Source: Methanocorpusculum sp.
GTDB lineage: Archaea; Halobacteriota; Methanomicrobia; Methanomicrobiales; Methanocorpusculaceae
Length of the DNA: 64,000 nt
Direction of reading: 5' to 3'
Assembly (NCBI GenBank): GCA_029987245.1
Contig: DALTWG010000001.1
Span: 3,710 to 67,709 of the forward strand
Shown here: one piece after another, positions 1-8,329 of the stretch
How positions within the stretch are numbered: the stretch's first letter is position 1
How the letters are laid out: the number at the start of each line of letters is the position of its first letter
The notes under the pieces: generated by a model
Told to the model about the DNA's origin: nothing
Databases searched by the model: none
Seen by the model: only the letters and a program-made list of their open reading frames with translations
Translations under genes and position numbers: made by a program

Positions 1-1296
1 TGGCTCTTTGAGCCGCTTTCGGATTCGACCATCTACATGGCGTACTACACGGTTTCCTACAAGCTGAAGGCAATTGCACCGGAAAAACTCACGCCTGCGG
101 TCTTTGACTACATCTTCCTTGGAAAAGGAAACCCTGCAGAACTTCCGGTGGATGAGGCAACGGTGAAAGACCTGCGCGCCGAATTCCTCTACTGGTATCC
201 GTATGACTACCGGTTCAGTGCAAAGGACCTGATTTCCAACCACCTTACCTTCCAGATGTTCCACCACCGGGCAATTTTCCCGGACGAGCTGCAGCCGAAG
301 GGAATGGTTGTTTTCGGCATGGGTCTCTTGAACGGTATGAAAATGTCTTCTTCCAAAGGAAATGTCTTCCTGCTCGAGGACGCGGCAAATGAGTTCGGTG
401 CGGATACGGTGCGTATGTTCCTTGTTGGCAGCGCCGAGCCGTGGCAGGACTTTGACTGGAGAAACGAGCTTGTTCTCTCGGTCAAAAAGCAGATTGAGCG
501 CATGTGGGGTCTTGTCCTCGACGCTGAAAATGCGACCGGCGAGACGCCGATTGACGCATGGCTTGTCTCGCGCATGCAGAGAAGAATTTCTGCAACAACC
601 AAGTGTCTTGAAAACTTCCAGACGCGCCAGGCGCTTCAGGAGGCATACAACGGTGTGGTCTCCGACCTTGCCTGGTACCGGCGCCGGCTTTCAGGCGCGG
701 CGCCCGGTGCGGTCTTAAAGGAAATCATGTCCCAGTGGATTCGGCTTCTGGCGCCGGTTATTCCTTACACCGCCGAGGCTCTCTGGAAGGAGACGGGCCA
801 CGAAGGTCTTGTTTCCTTTGCGCCCTGGCCGGCCTGCGGCCGTTCGAAGCTGAACAAGTCGGTCGAAATCTCCGAGGAGCTTCTGCAGAGAACCTTGGAA
901 GACATCCAGTCTATCCTGAAGCTGGTCCAGATTCAGGCAAAGAAGATTACGCTCTTTGTTGCGCCGGAGTGGAAGAAGGAGGTCTTCAGGCTTGTTGCAA
1001 CGGCTGAAGACAAGCGCACAGTTATGAAATCTGTAATGGCGGTGCCGGAGCTGCGCGCCAAAGGCAAGGATGCAACCGATGCCACCCAGGCAACGATTAA
1101 ACTGGTGCACTCGCTTTCCCCGGAGCTTGCAGCAGCTATTGCGGAAGGCATCGATGAGGTGCCTGTCTTCAATGAGGCAATTGATTTCATCAGAAAGGAA
1201 TTCAACCTGGATGTGGAGATTGTCTCTGCCGAGGGAAGCGCTCATCCGAAGGCGCGTTCCGCTCTGCCGTTTAAACCGGCGATTGTGGTTGAGTAA
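1..1296 (+). CDS. leuS: leucyl-tRNA synthetase, C-terminal part (5' end outside window)
   Basis: Charges tRNA-Leu with leucine in the cytoplasm. The reading frame is open from base 1; the first residues read WLFEPLSDSTIYMAYYT, a typical archaeal LeuRS stretch, so the ATG at 37 is internal and the N-terminal half lies upstream of the window. The KMSKS loop of class I synthetases is visible as KMSSSKGN (about residues 116-123 of the visible part). After it come the helical anticodon-binding domain and the archaeal C-terminal extension. An eight-T run about 25 bases after the stop may terminate it. The next gene is convergent. The identification is secure; only the start is missing. Confidence 0.95.
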   Translation, partial: WLFEPLSDSTIYMAYYTVSYKLKAIAPEKLTPAVFDYIFLGKGNPAELPVDEATVKDLRAEFLYWYPYDYRFSAKDLISNHLTFQMFHHRAIFPDELQPKGMVVFGMGLLNGMKMSSSKGNVFLLEDAANEFGADTVRMFLVGSAEPWQDFDWRNELVLSVKKQIERMWGLVLDAENATGETPIDAWLVSRMQRRISATTKCLENFQTRQALQEAYNGVVSDLAWYRRRLSGAAPGAVLKEIMSQWIRLLAPVIPYTAEALWKETGHEGLVSFAPWPACGRSKLNKSVEISEELLQRTLEDIQSILKLVQIQAKKITLFVAPEWKKEVFRLVATAEDKRTVMKSVMAVPELRAKGKDATDATQATIKLVHSLSPELAAAIAEGIDEVPVFNEAIDFIRKEFNLDVEIVSAEGSAHPKARSALPFKPAIVVE

Positions 1297-1321
1297 AGCC
1301 GGAAGGGTTCAACCACATCTG

Positions 1322-1329
1322 TTTTTTTT
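1322..1329 (+). terminator. poly-T terminator after leuS
   Basis: Eight consecutive T on the plus strand 25 bases after the leuS stop, with no strong hairpin, as expected for archaeal termination. It sits in the gap between two convergent genes. Confidence 0.45.
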
Positions 1330-1369
1330 AAATTGTTATATTTCCAAAAAAGAAAAGAGCCCGCCCTCT

Positions 1370-2212
1370 TTACGAAAAGGCGATATTTTTGATATTGCGC
1401 AGCTCGGTGGACGCCTCGCGAAGCCCGCTTACCAAAAGCGGGAAATTTGTCGCAATTAATGAAATCATGCCCGCGGCAAAGCCCGCATTGCCTTTCTTAT
1501 GCGTAACGAACCGCTTCACTAAAAGAACCAGCAGTCCGGCAAAAAACGCCGAGGTGACCAGTGCAAGCATAAGCTGGGCAAGATGCTTTACCGGACCGTT
1601 AATTACCGCAGGGATAGAATCCTCGTACTCCATCGCCTTTTGCGGGTCGCGGGTAACATACGAGGCGCCTGCAATAAGATACGGAGAAACTGTGTCTGCA
1701 AGCGAGGAATAAATGCCGTTGTCGCCGAAAATAAAATCTGTAATCCGGCGCTGCCCGGTAACTAAATCGATTAATGTTTTCAGGGCGGAAACATTGCCTT
1801 CCTTTTCAGGCTCGGCGGAATAGACCGAATGCAAAACCACAGGAAGCTCTGACGCAGAAATTTTTGCATCCGGCATGGACACCTCCATTTCCGGCGCATA
1901 CGCCGCAAATGCGGCATTGAAATCGGGCATCAGCTCAGCCTCCTCTGCCACACGCCGCAGAATTTTTACCGGCATGCTGTCGCACTTTTCAAGCGTCTCT
2001 TTCGGGATGCCGGAACTTAAGTTAATGCCCGCACGGCTTAACTCATCTGCTGCATCATGCAGTTTTTCCGCGGCGTTTTCCGTGTTTCCGCCCGAATAAA
2101 GTGATTCCGCCTCACGAATCAGCTCTTCTGCATAATTCAGATGCTGTTCTATCTCTTCGTCCACAGTCATTGTACTTACTATTTGTCCTGCTTGTTGATA
2201 AACAAGTTGCAT
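1370..2212 (-). CDS. hypothetical protein with C-terminal membrane segment
   Basis: I do not recognise a family. The 280-residue protein is mostly helical and acidic in its first 200 residues. It then has one strong hydrophobic segment (LMLALVTSAFFAGLLVLLV), a short basic loop RFVTHKK, and a second weaker hydrophobic stretch near the end (AAGMISLIATNFPLLVSG). It looks like a soluble domain tethered to the membrane by a C-terminal hairpin. The ATG at 2212 has a weak GGTG-like ribosome site just upstream; an internal ATG at 2170 (MTVDEEIEQ) is an equally reasonable start. It is convergent with leuS and has no partner gene. Confidence 0.65.
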   Translation of the reverse strand: MQLVYQQAGQIVSTMTVDEEIEQHLNYAEELIREAESLYSGGNTENAAEKLHDAADELSRAGINLSSGIPKETLEKCDSMPVKILRRVAEEAELMPDFNAAFAAYAPEMEVSMPDAKISASELPVVLHSVYSAEPEKEGNVSALKTLIDLVTGQRRITDFIFGDNGIYSSLADTVSPYLIAGASYVTRDPQKAMEYEDSIPAVINGPVKHLAQLMLALVTSAFFAGLLVLLVKRFVTHKKGNAGFAAGMISLIATNFPLLVSGLREASTELRNIKNIAFS

Positions 2213-2448
2213 GACACCTGAAAAAATCGAGCGGACACAGAATGAATACAGGGTGGATTAACAGGTAAAACACAATGATAATAGATAATAATAGAAAACA
2301 GGCGTTCGAATGCGTTACATATTTTTTGAGTACGACCCTAACAGACTAATCACGTTTCTCGGCAGTTCACCTCCGTAAACTGTCTTAATTAATAATTGCT
2401 GTATGACAATATATAGTTGCCGGTCATCTGCCGGAAAAAAGGGTGATT

Positions 2449-2799
2449 TTATTCGGATTTTTCCGCTGCCTTCTTAGCGCGCTTAACGCGCTCCTTGGTT
2501 GTGAAGCAGGTGGTGAGGTCAAGGAACTGACGGAATTTTTTGTTGGTGTCAAGAATAATTTTGTCTGCCTGCGCATCCGGCAGGGAAAGAACAGTGCTGT
2601 CGGTTTGGGTATCGACCATCAGGGATTTGTTTTTGTCGCCGCACCAGACTTCAAGTTTTTTCATGCTGCCGTAGCAGATTGTCCAGTGTCCGTCTTTTAT
2701 ATCCGGCTTGACGCCGAAGATGTCGGCAAATCCGGCGTTGATACGGTCTTCAAGTTCTTTGGTGGTGCCGCGTTTTACTTCGTATTCCTGCATATGCAT
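2449..2799 (-). CDS. small conserved protein, DUF5611-like
   Basis: A 116-residue soluble protein with a mixed alpha/beta pattern and a very basic tail (KERVKRAKKAAEKSE). It resembles the small methanogen family DUF5611, recognised by general look rather than by a defined motif; function unknown. Two starts six bases apart (2799 MHMQ, 2793 MQ) are possible. It stands alone, divergent from the tRNA-Arg gene. The gap upstream of the membrane protein (2213-2448) holds AT-rich sequence and no gene that I can see. Confidence 0.7.
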   Translation of the reverse strand: MHMQEYEVKRGTTKELEDRINAGFADIFGVKPDIKDGHWTICYGSMKKLEVWCGDKNKSLMVDTQTDSTVLSLPDAQADKIILDTNKKFRQFLDLTTCFTTKERVKRAKKAAEKSE

Positions 2800-2911
2800 A
2801 TAGATTTGCTATCTGAGATTAATTATTTGTCGACGGGCGGGGAAGGCTTTGGGCGCAAACATCCGCAGAGTTTATCTCTTAGTAAAGCATATAGTATAGA
2901 GCACCTTTTAG

Positions 2912-2986
2912 GGGCTTGTGGCTTAGCCAGGATATAGCGTCGGGCTTCTAACCCGAATGCCGGGGGTTCGAATCCCTCCAGGCCCG
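2912..2986 (+). tRNA. tRNA-Arg (anticodon TCT)
   Basis: A full cloverleaf can be drawn. The acceptor stem GGGCTTG pairs with CAGGCCC (one G-T pair), the discriminator is G, the anticodon loop is CTTCTAA giving TCT, and the T-loop is GGTTCGAATCC. The CCA is not encoded. AT-rich sequence (GTTTATCT, CATATAGTA) 25-45 bases upstream can serve as TATA box. Reads AGA/AGG codons. Confidence 0.93.
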
Positions 2987-3211
2987 TTTCTTTTGTTATT
3001 TCTCTTGTTTCCGGTTCGCGCGCTCAATTATATTTTGATACAAATCCGGGATGTATAGGGGACCTGGCTGTAAAACTGTATCCAAGTCCCCCACACATTC
3101 TTCTCCAAAATTTTCGCCCCATTGAACCTAGGGAAACGGAATTCTAAGCATTCCGCTGAAAAACGTATGTGGGAAATGTCCCCCCACACACACATCCAAA
3201 AAACAGCACCC

Positions 3212-3691
3212 TTATTTGTGATACGGCTCGCCGGATAAAATCCTGTAGCCACGATAGACCTGCTCGAATAAAATCAGCCGGCACATGGTATGAGTAAACG
3301 TCATCCTTGAAAAAGAAATCCGCTTGTCCGCCGCCGAAATCACCTCTTCAGACAAGCCAAGCGGCCCGCCAATGACAAAAGCAATCCCCGCCCGGCCCGC
3401 AATCTGCGCATCGCCGATGCATTTTGCAAACTCTTCACTGGAAACAGGTGTCCCGCGCGGGTCCAGCACCGCAAACAGAAATCCGGATTTGCGGGCCGCA
3501 AGAATCGCTTCGCCCTCTTTTTTCTTTACGGCGGCCTCATCTGCATCGCCTGCTCTTTCAGGAATGCGCACCTCGGCAAGTTCCGTCACAAACACCTTCG
3601 CATACGGGCGCAGACGCTTATCAAACTCCGCAATGCCTTCTGCTATCCACGCATCCTTGATTTTGCCGACGCACAGAATCTGAATCTGCAT
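3212..3691 (-). CDS. rlmH: 23S rRNA pseudouridine-1915 N3-methyltransferase RlmH
   Basis: SPOUT-class methyltransferase that methylates pseudouridine 1915 in helix 69 of 23S rRNA. Its 159 residues match the usual length. The SAM-binding trefoil knot shows as FVIGGPLGLSEEV (105-117) and the conserved C-terminus as RMTFTHTMCRLILFEQVYRG followed by YRILSGEPYHK. The start overlaps the stop of the upstream TPR gene by one base (TGATG), so the two are translationally coupled. The 225 bases between its stop and the tRNA-Arg gene show no gene. Confidence 0.96.
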   Translation of the reverse strand: MQIQILCVGKIKDAWIAEGIAEFDKRLRPYAKVFVTELAEVRIPERAGDADEAAVKKKEGEAILAARKSGFLFAVLDPRGTPVSSEEFAKCIGDAQIAGRAGIAFVIGGPLGLSEEVISAADKRISFSRMTFTHTMCRLILFEQVYRGYRILSGEPYHK

Positions 3692-6600
3692 CAGAAAACA
3701 AATCCGTTTATCGCATGGTCGCCGTGACGGTCATGTGTTGACGGCTCCTCGCCAAACGACTCCGGATCGAAACTGTCCGCGTCTTCATACTTCTTCGCCG
3801 CAGGAGTCTCTTCCTTTTCCCCGTCATTTTTGGAAAAGAGCCCTTCGGGCTCGCTTTCTTCGGCGGCCGCATTTTCAAGCTCGTCAATCTTTTTAAAGCA
3901 GGCAATCGCCTGCTTTAAGTCACCGGAACCTTCCATTGCCTTTGCCTTGAGATGCCAGGCGGCAGCATGCTCCGGCTTCTTTTCAATGACCTTGTCCGCC
4001 GAACGGTTCGCAAGGTCAAAGCGGCACATCTGCAGCTGGACAAGACCGCGGCAGTAGTCAAGGTCAATATCCGTGCATCCGAGCGCATCCGCGCGGTCAA
4101 AGAACTGATGCGCCTCGTTTGGATGGCCCGTTGCAAGATGCATGAAGCCGAGACCGGAGAGGACATACGGATTTTTCGGGTCGGCCTGCGCAGCCTGCGT
4201 AAATTCGGCAAGCGTTGCCTTCGGGTCGCCGACTTTAAGCGAACAAAGCGCCTTTTCCAGATAGGCAAGGCTGTTGCGCGGATATGTCTCAACAACTTTG
4301 CCAAAGTAGCGGATTGCCTCCGGATAGCGGCCGAGACGCGACATCATATCGGCATAGCCGAAGAGCGCATCGGCATTTTCGGGCTCTTTTAAGGTAATTT
4401 CCGCATACTCGCGCAGCGCGTCTTCCGTCCGCCCGGAATTTGCAAGCGCACGCGCATACATGGTGCGCATGGCAAGATCGTCCGGGCGCTTTGCAAGCAC
4501 TTCGGCGCAGGTCGCAGCCGATGCCGCGTAATCGCCGAGATAACTCTGTGCCTCGGCTTTGCGCCGCAGGGTTACTACATCATCCGGATTTACTTCAAGA
4601 AGCAGACCGTATCCCGCAAGCGCCTCCTCGTAATCGCCTTTTAAGATGTAAATGTCGGTGGATTTGCGGATGATGTCGGTATTCACCGGCTCAATGTCAA
4701 GATACCGGCCGTAGACGGTTAAAACATCGTCGTACTTCTGCATCTGGAGATAGACGTTTGCAAGAGAAAGCATCGCCTTGGTGTTTTCCGGCTCCAGTTC
4801 GATGATTCTGCTGTAGGTCTTTGCCGCTTCGGCAAACCGGGCGGTGTTTTCCGATGCCGCACCTTTGATAAACAGAGCGCGGACGTTATCTTCCTCACTG
4901 TTTAAGATAATGCCGGCGCACTGGAGGGCCTCGTCATAGGCGCCTTTGTCAAGGTCGGCCTGTCCCAAAAGAAGCAGCACTTCGGTGCTGTCCGGACGGA
5001 TTTTCTGCGCCGTCTGGTAATAAGCGGCCGCATCTTCAAGGCGGTCGACCGCGGCACAGGCTTTTCCGCCGGTCAGGGCGACGTCAAAGGATGAGTCGCC
5101 GTTTGCGGCTGCAACTCCCGCCGCATCGGCCGCAACGCCGAATTCGCCGAGGTCAAAGGCAAGTTTTTCGGTGGCGGCAGCGGCGCCGGGTGTCTGCGGC
5201 GCGGTGTTTACAACGTTGAGGTAGACTGAAAGCGCCTGGCGTTTGTCGCCGGCGTTTTCGAGTGTGCGGGCTAAAGGAAGCAGGACCGCGGCCGAGCCAG
5301 GCAAAAGCTCGGCGGCTTTTGCATAAGCCTGCGCCGCGTCAGGGTATTCGCCCTGCATTTCAAGGGCGGCGCCAAGCCCCATCCAGCATTCGGGTACCTG
5401 CGGGATAATGGAGGCAGCCTCGCGGTAGTGGGCGGCGGCTTCGTCGTATTTAGCGGCAGATGCCGCGGCCGCGGCCGCTGCAAGCGTTAAGCTGATGTCG
5501 GCCGGCATTGCGCCGCCCAATAGGGATTCAGCCGCCTCTTTTGCACGGTCGAATTCGCAGTTTGCCATCGAGGATTTGACGCTTTGGACCTGGGCCCGCG
5601 CATTTTCCGGCTCAAGCTCGAGGAGTTTTTTCCAGGCGGCATCGGCTTCGCTGTACTGGCCCAAGGCCGTGCGCGCTTCGGCGAGTTCCAGAAGGGCCGC
5701 GGCGTTTTCTGGGTCGGCGTCCAAAACACGCGCCGCCGAGTCTGCCGCGGGAGCGAACCGGCCCAGGCCCGCCATGGCGCGGGCATGCACCATTTCCAAA
5801 TCCATGCGCTCTGGTGCATTGTCAAGGACCGCACGCGCCGATTTGTCTGCATCGGCAAACCGCCCGAGGGCGAGATATGCCTGGGCCTGCAGCGCTTCAA
5901 GCGGCTCGTTAATCGCGCCGATTTCAAGCGGTTTGTCCGCTTTGGGCGTTTCCGCATCGAAAAGGTCAAAGTCGCCCTCGTCGGTAAACCACTTCATTTT
6001 TGCCGGCGCGGCGCCGTTGGCGCGGGAGTACTGTTTCAGACTTTTTATCGTGTCGGCATAGCGTCCGAGTTGATACTCGGCACATCCTTTCATATACCAG
6101 ACCGAGGAGGCTGTCGCGCCTTTCAGATACTGAACAGCGTTTACCGAGCCGGCAAGGTGCATGTATTCATCAAAGCACTCCACCGCGCGCTTAAGCGAGC
6201 CGTTCAGATAGGAAATACTTCCAAGCGCGTACCAGAGTTCCGGCGAGGCATAGCCTTTGGCGATTAGTTTTTCCAGCTGGACGGCCGCCTCGCGCCCTTC
6301 GCCGCTCCACAAAAGACAGAAGGCGCGGCGCATGACAACCGTCGGGTCATCGGTATTCGAAGAGGCGAACTGGACCATGTTGTAGGCTGTGGCTGCCTCC
6401 TTGAAGTTGCAGCGGGATTCTTCGATGACAGCGCGGCGGTACCAGCCTGTTGCATCGTCTTCAGAAAGCCCGCAGTAGCATTGTACGGCTGCATCTGCAT
6501 CGCCGGTCATTTCGGCGCAGAATCCTGCGTTTGCAAGATATACGGATTTATTTTTCTCGTCTTCTGCGGCAAGTTCGTCATAGAGTTTTTTGGCATCGCT

Positions 6601-7095
6601 ATAGGAGCCGCTTCTCATTAAAAGGCCGGCGTACTGGACTTTATACTGGATGTTTTCAGGGAAGATGGAGATTAAATGTTCGGCAACAGAGGCCGCTTCT
6701 TTGTATTTGCCGCATCTGGTAAGCCATTCGCATTTGCGCTCCTTAAGATAGGCTTCGGAGTCGGGAAGAATTACATGGCTTACGGCTGCGGCTGCTTCTT
6801 CGTATTTGCCGGCGTCACCGAGCAGAAGAGACAGATTCATCCATCCTGCGGGGTTTTCGGGGTCGAGTTCAACGACTTTGGTATATGCTTCGGCCGCACG
6901 GCCAAAGTTTTGCACCATGCGCAGGCAGCTGCCGAGGTTGAGCCAGGATATGACGTTGTTTGGCTCGGTTTCAACGGCTTTGGTGTAGTGCGAGACTGCT
7001 TCATGGTAGAGTCCTTTTTCATAGGCGGCTTCCGCCTTGGGCACCCACGGGTTCTGCTGCTTGTCTGCTTTATTGAATAATCCTGCTAAGTCCAT
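3691..7095 (-). CDS. giant TPR-repeat protein
   Basis: 1134 residues made almost wholly of tetratricopeptide repeats: the 34-residue pattern (W-x2-L-G / A-x3-Y / A-x4-P) recurs some 30 times from about residue 20 to 1080. A short acidic, Pro/Glu-rich tail follows, ending GDHAINGFVF. There is no signal peptide or membrane segment, so it is probably a cytoplasmic scaffold; partners cannot be read from the sequence. It is co-transcribed with rlmH (one-base overlap). The ATG at 7095 begins MDLAGLFNKADKQQ and has a purine-rich AGGAG site just upstream. The high Ala content is typical for long TPR proteins. Confidence 0.9.
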   Translation of the reverse strand: MDLAGLFNKADKQQNPWVPKAEAAYEKGLYHEAVSHYTKAVETEPNNVISWLNLGSCLRMVQNFGRAAEAYTKVVELDPENPAGWMNLSLLLGDAGKYEEAAAAVSHVILPDSEAYLKERKCEWLTRCGKYKEAASVAEHLISIFPENIQYKVQYAGLLMRSGSYSDAKKLYDELAAEDEKNKSVYLANAGFCAEMTGDADAAVQCYCGLSEDDATGWYRRAVIEESRCNFKEAATAYNMVQFASSNTDDPTVVMRRAFCLLWSGEGREAAVQLEKLIAKGYASPELWYALGSISYLNGSLKRAVECFDEYMHLAGSVNAVQYLKGATASSVWYMKGCAEYQLGRYADTIKSLKQYSRANGAAPAKMKWFTDEGDFDLFDAETPKADKPLEIGAINEPLEALQAQAYLALGRFADADKSARAVLDNAPERMDLEMVHARAMAGLGRFAPAADSAARVLDADPENAAALLELAEARTALGQYSEADAAWKKLLELEPENARAQVQSVKSSMANCEFDRAKEAAESLLGGAMPADISLTLAAAAAAASAAKYDEAAAHYREAASIIPQVPECWMGLGAALEMQGEYPDAAQAYAKAAELLPGSAAVLLPLARTLENAGDKRQALSVYLNVVNTAPQTPGAAAATEKLAFDLGEFGVAADAAGVAAANGDSSFDVALTGGKACAAVDRLEDAAAYYQTAQKIRPDSTEVLLLLGQADLDKGAYDEALQCAGIILNSEEDNVRALFIKGAASENTARFAEAAKTYSRIIELEPENTKAMLSLANVYLQMQKYDDVLTVYGRYLDIEPVNTDIIRKSTDIYILKGDYEEALAGYGLLLEVNPDDVVTLRRKAEAQSYLGDYAASAATCAEVLAKRPDDLAMRTMYARALANSGRTEDALREYAEITLKEPENADALFGYADMMSRLGRYPEAIRYFGKVVETYPRNSLAYLEKALCSLKVGDPKATLAEFTQAAQADPKNPYVLSGLGFMHLATGHPNEAHQFFDRADALGCTDIDLDYCRGLVQLQMCRFDLANRSADKVIEKKPEHAAAWHLKAKAMEGSGDLKQAIACFKKIDELENAAAEESEPEGLFSKNDGEKEETPAAKKYEDADSFDPESFGEEPSTHDRHGDHAINGFVF

Positions 7096-7154
7096 TTCTT
7101 CTCCTGATTATAGATGATATATGTATAGTTGTATGAGTATAAAATCTTCTCTCT

Positions 7155-7199
7155 ATGAGTGAGCGAAGGGATACGGATGAACGAAAGAGATACAAATGA
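7155..7199 (+). other. possible 14-codon upstream ORF before nifB
   Basis: ATG at 7155 opens a frame coding MSERRDTDERKRYK that stops at 7199. It overlaps an in-frame ATG (7196) of the long version of the nifB frame by four bases (ATGA). It is made of an imperfect repeat of GATACGGATGAACG-like units. It may be a leader peptide or chance. Confidence 0.2.
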
Positions 7200-7233
7200 A
7201 AACAGAGCTGATTCTTATGCCCCGATACTCTCT

Positions 7234-7241
7234 CTTAAATA
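7234..7241 (+). promoter_or_regulatory. TATA box for nifB
   Basis: CTTAAATA, centred about 30 bases before the ATG at 7268. This would place the transcript start at or just before that ATG and is one reason to prefer 7268 over the upstream in-frame ATG at 7196. Confidence 0.4.
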
Positions 7242-7267
7242 CCCTGCGCGACAAATACATAATCATC

Positions 7268-8197
7268 ATGAGTGAACCAAACCCGCAGGATCTTCCCTAT
7301 GATGCAGAAACGCTGCGCCGCATAAATGAACATCCGTGCTACAGTCTGAAGGCAAAACACACCTTCGGCCGCTGTCACGTTGCTGTTGCGCCGAAATGCA
7401 ATATTCAGTGCAACTACTGTGTGCGTGATTTTGACTGCGTAAACGAGTCGCGCCCCGGTGTCACGAGCATTGTCCTTACGCCGGACATGGCTATGGAGCG
7501 CATTGATGAAGTCGTTGACAAGATGAAGCACATTAAAGTAGTCGGTATTGCAGGGCCGGGCGACCCGCTTGCAAATCCGCAAACCTTTGAGACGCTGAGA
7601 CTGGTGCATGAAAAGTATCCGGATACGATTCTGTGCATCAGCACAAACGGTCTTCTTCTGCCGGACAAAATCGATGAACTGACAAAATACGATGTCAGAA
7701 ATCTGACGGTGACGTTAAATGCAGTCGATCCGGCGATTGGTGAGAAAATTTATTCGTTCATCGAGTATGAGGGCAAAAAATATCACGGGCGAGAGGCGGC
7801 GGAGATTCTGCTCGACCATCAGATGCGTGGCATCCGCGAGGCGGTGAAGCGCAAGATGCTGGTTAAAATCAATACGGTTTATGTCCCGGGCGTAAATGAC
7901 GAGCATATTCCGGAGATTGCAAAGGTTGTGGGCGAAATCGGTGTCTTCAATTTCAATATCATTCCACTGATTCCGCAGTACAAGTTCAAGGATATTGTGC
8001 CGCCGACGGCTGAGGAGAAGGCGAAGATGCATGAGCGCTGTGCGCCGTTTGTGCGGCAGATGCGGCATTGTCAGCGGTGCCGCGCGGATGCGGTAGGTCT
8101 GCTGGGTAAGGATGTGCAAAGCGGGTTTGACTGCGGCTGCTGCGGCAAGGGCGACGGTTCGGGCGGCAAGTGCGGGCTGGGAAAGAAAGGGGAATGA
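7268..8197 (+). CDS. nifB: radical SAM protein NifB (nitrogenase-type cofactor precursor synthase)
   Basis: NifB fuses two [4Fe-4S] clusters, with carbide from SAM, into the 8-iron L-cluster. Visible signatures are HPC (Cys24), CNIQCNYC (Cys44, 48, 51; the radical SAM CxxxCxxC), VNESRPGVTS, GIAGPGDPLANP, and near the end CQRCRADAVGLLG followed by a Gly/Cys-rich tail. Length from 7268 is 309 residues, the short stand-alone form without a NifX domain. An in-frame ATG at 7196 would add 24 residues outside the conserved region. No nif structural genes are in the window, so a role outside nitrogen fixation, for example in MCR activation, must be considered (inference). A perfect hairpin follows the stop. 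Confidence 0.92.
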   Translation: MSEPNPQDLPYDAETLRRINEHPCYSLKAKHTFGRCHVAVAPKCNIQCNYCVRDFDCVNESRPGVTSIVLTPDMAMERIDEVVDKMKHIKVVGIAGPGDPLANPQTFETLRLVHEKYPDTILCISTNGLLLPDKIDELTKYDVRNLTVTLNAVDPAIGEKIYSFIEYEGKKYHGREAAEILLDHQMRGIREAVKRKMLVKINTVYVPGVNDEHIPEIAKVVGEIGVFNFNIIPLIPQYKFKDIVPPTAEEKAKMHERCAPFVRQMRHCQRCRADAVGLLGKDVQSGFDCGCCGKGDGSGGKCGLGKKGE

Positions 8198-8211
8198 AAT
8201 ACTTTTTTGCT

Positions 8212-8248
8212 ACTGGAGAAAACTGATTCTCAATCAGTTTTCTCCAGT
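8212..8248 (+). terminator. 17-bp perfect hairpin after nifB
   Basis: Arms ACTGGAGAAAACTGATT and its exact complement flank a 3-nt CTC loop, 15 bases after the nifB stop, followed by TATTTTTG. It looks like a bacterial-style terminator or a 3' stabiliser; a binding site for a dimeric protein is also possible. Confidence 0.6.
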
Positions 8249-8329
8249 GGTATTTTTGCGTAAGCCTGCGCCACCGCAATAAAACCCGCAGAGATATCTT
8301 TTAAAAACACCAACACTATTGCAAAGAAA

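Noticed and set aside
2213..2448. AT-rich gap as a possible replication origin or RNA gene
   Set aside because: No origin-recognition repeats, Cdc6 gene or stable fold that I can see.
3028..3211. Minus-strand frame downstream of rlmH
   Set aside because: No start or composition supporting a gene; mostly an upstream extension of a shadow over rlmH.
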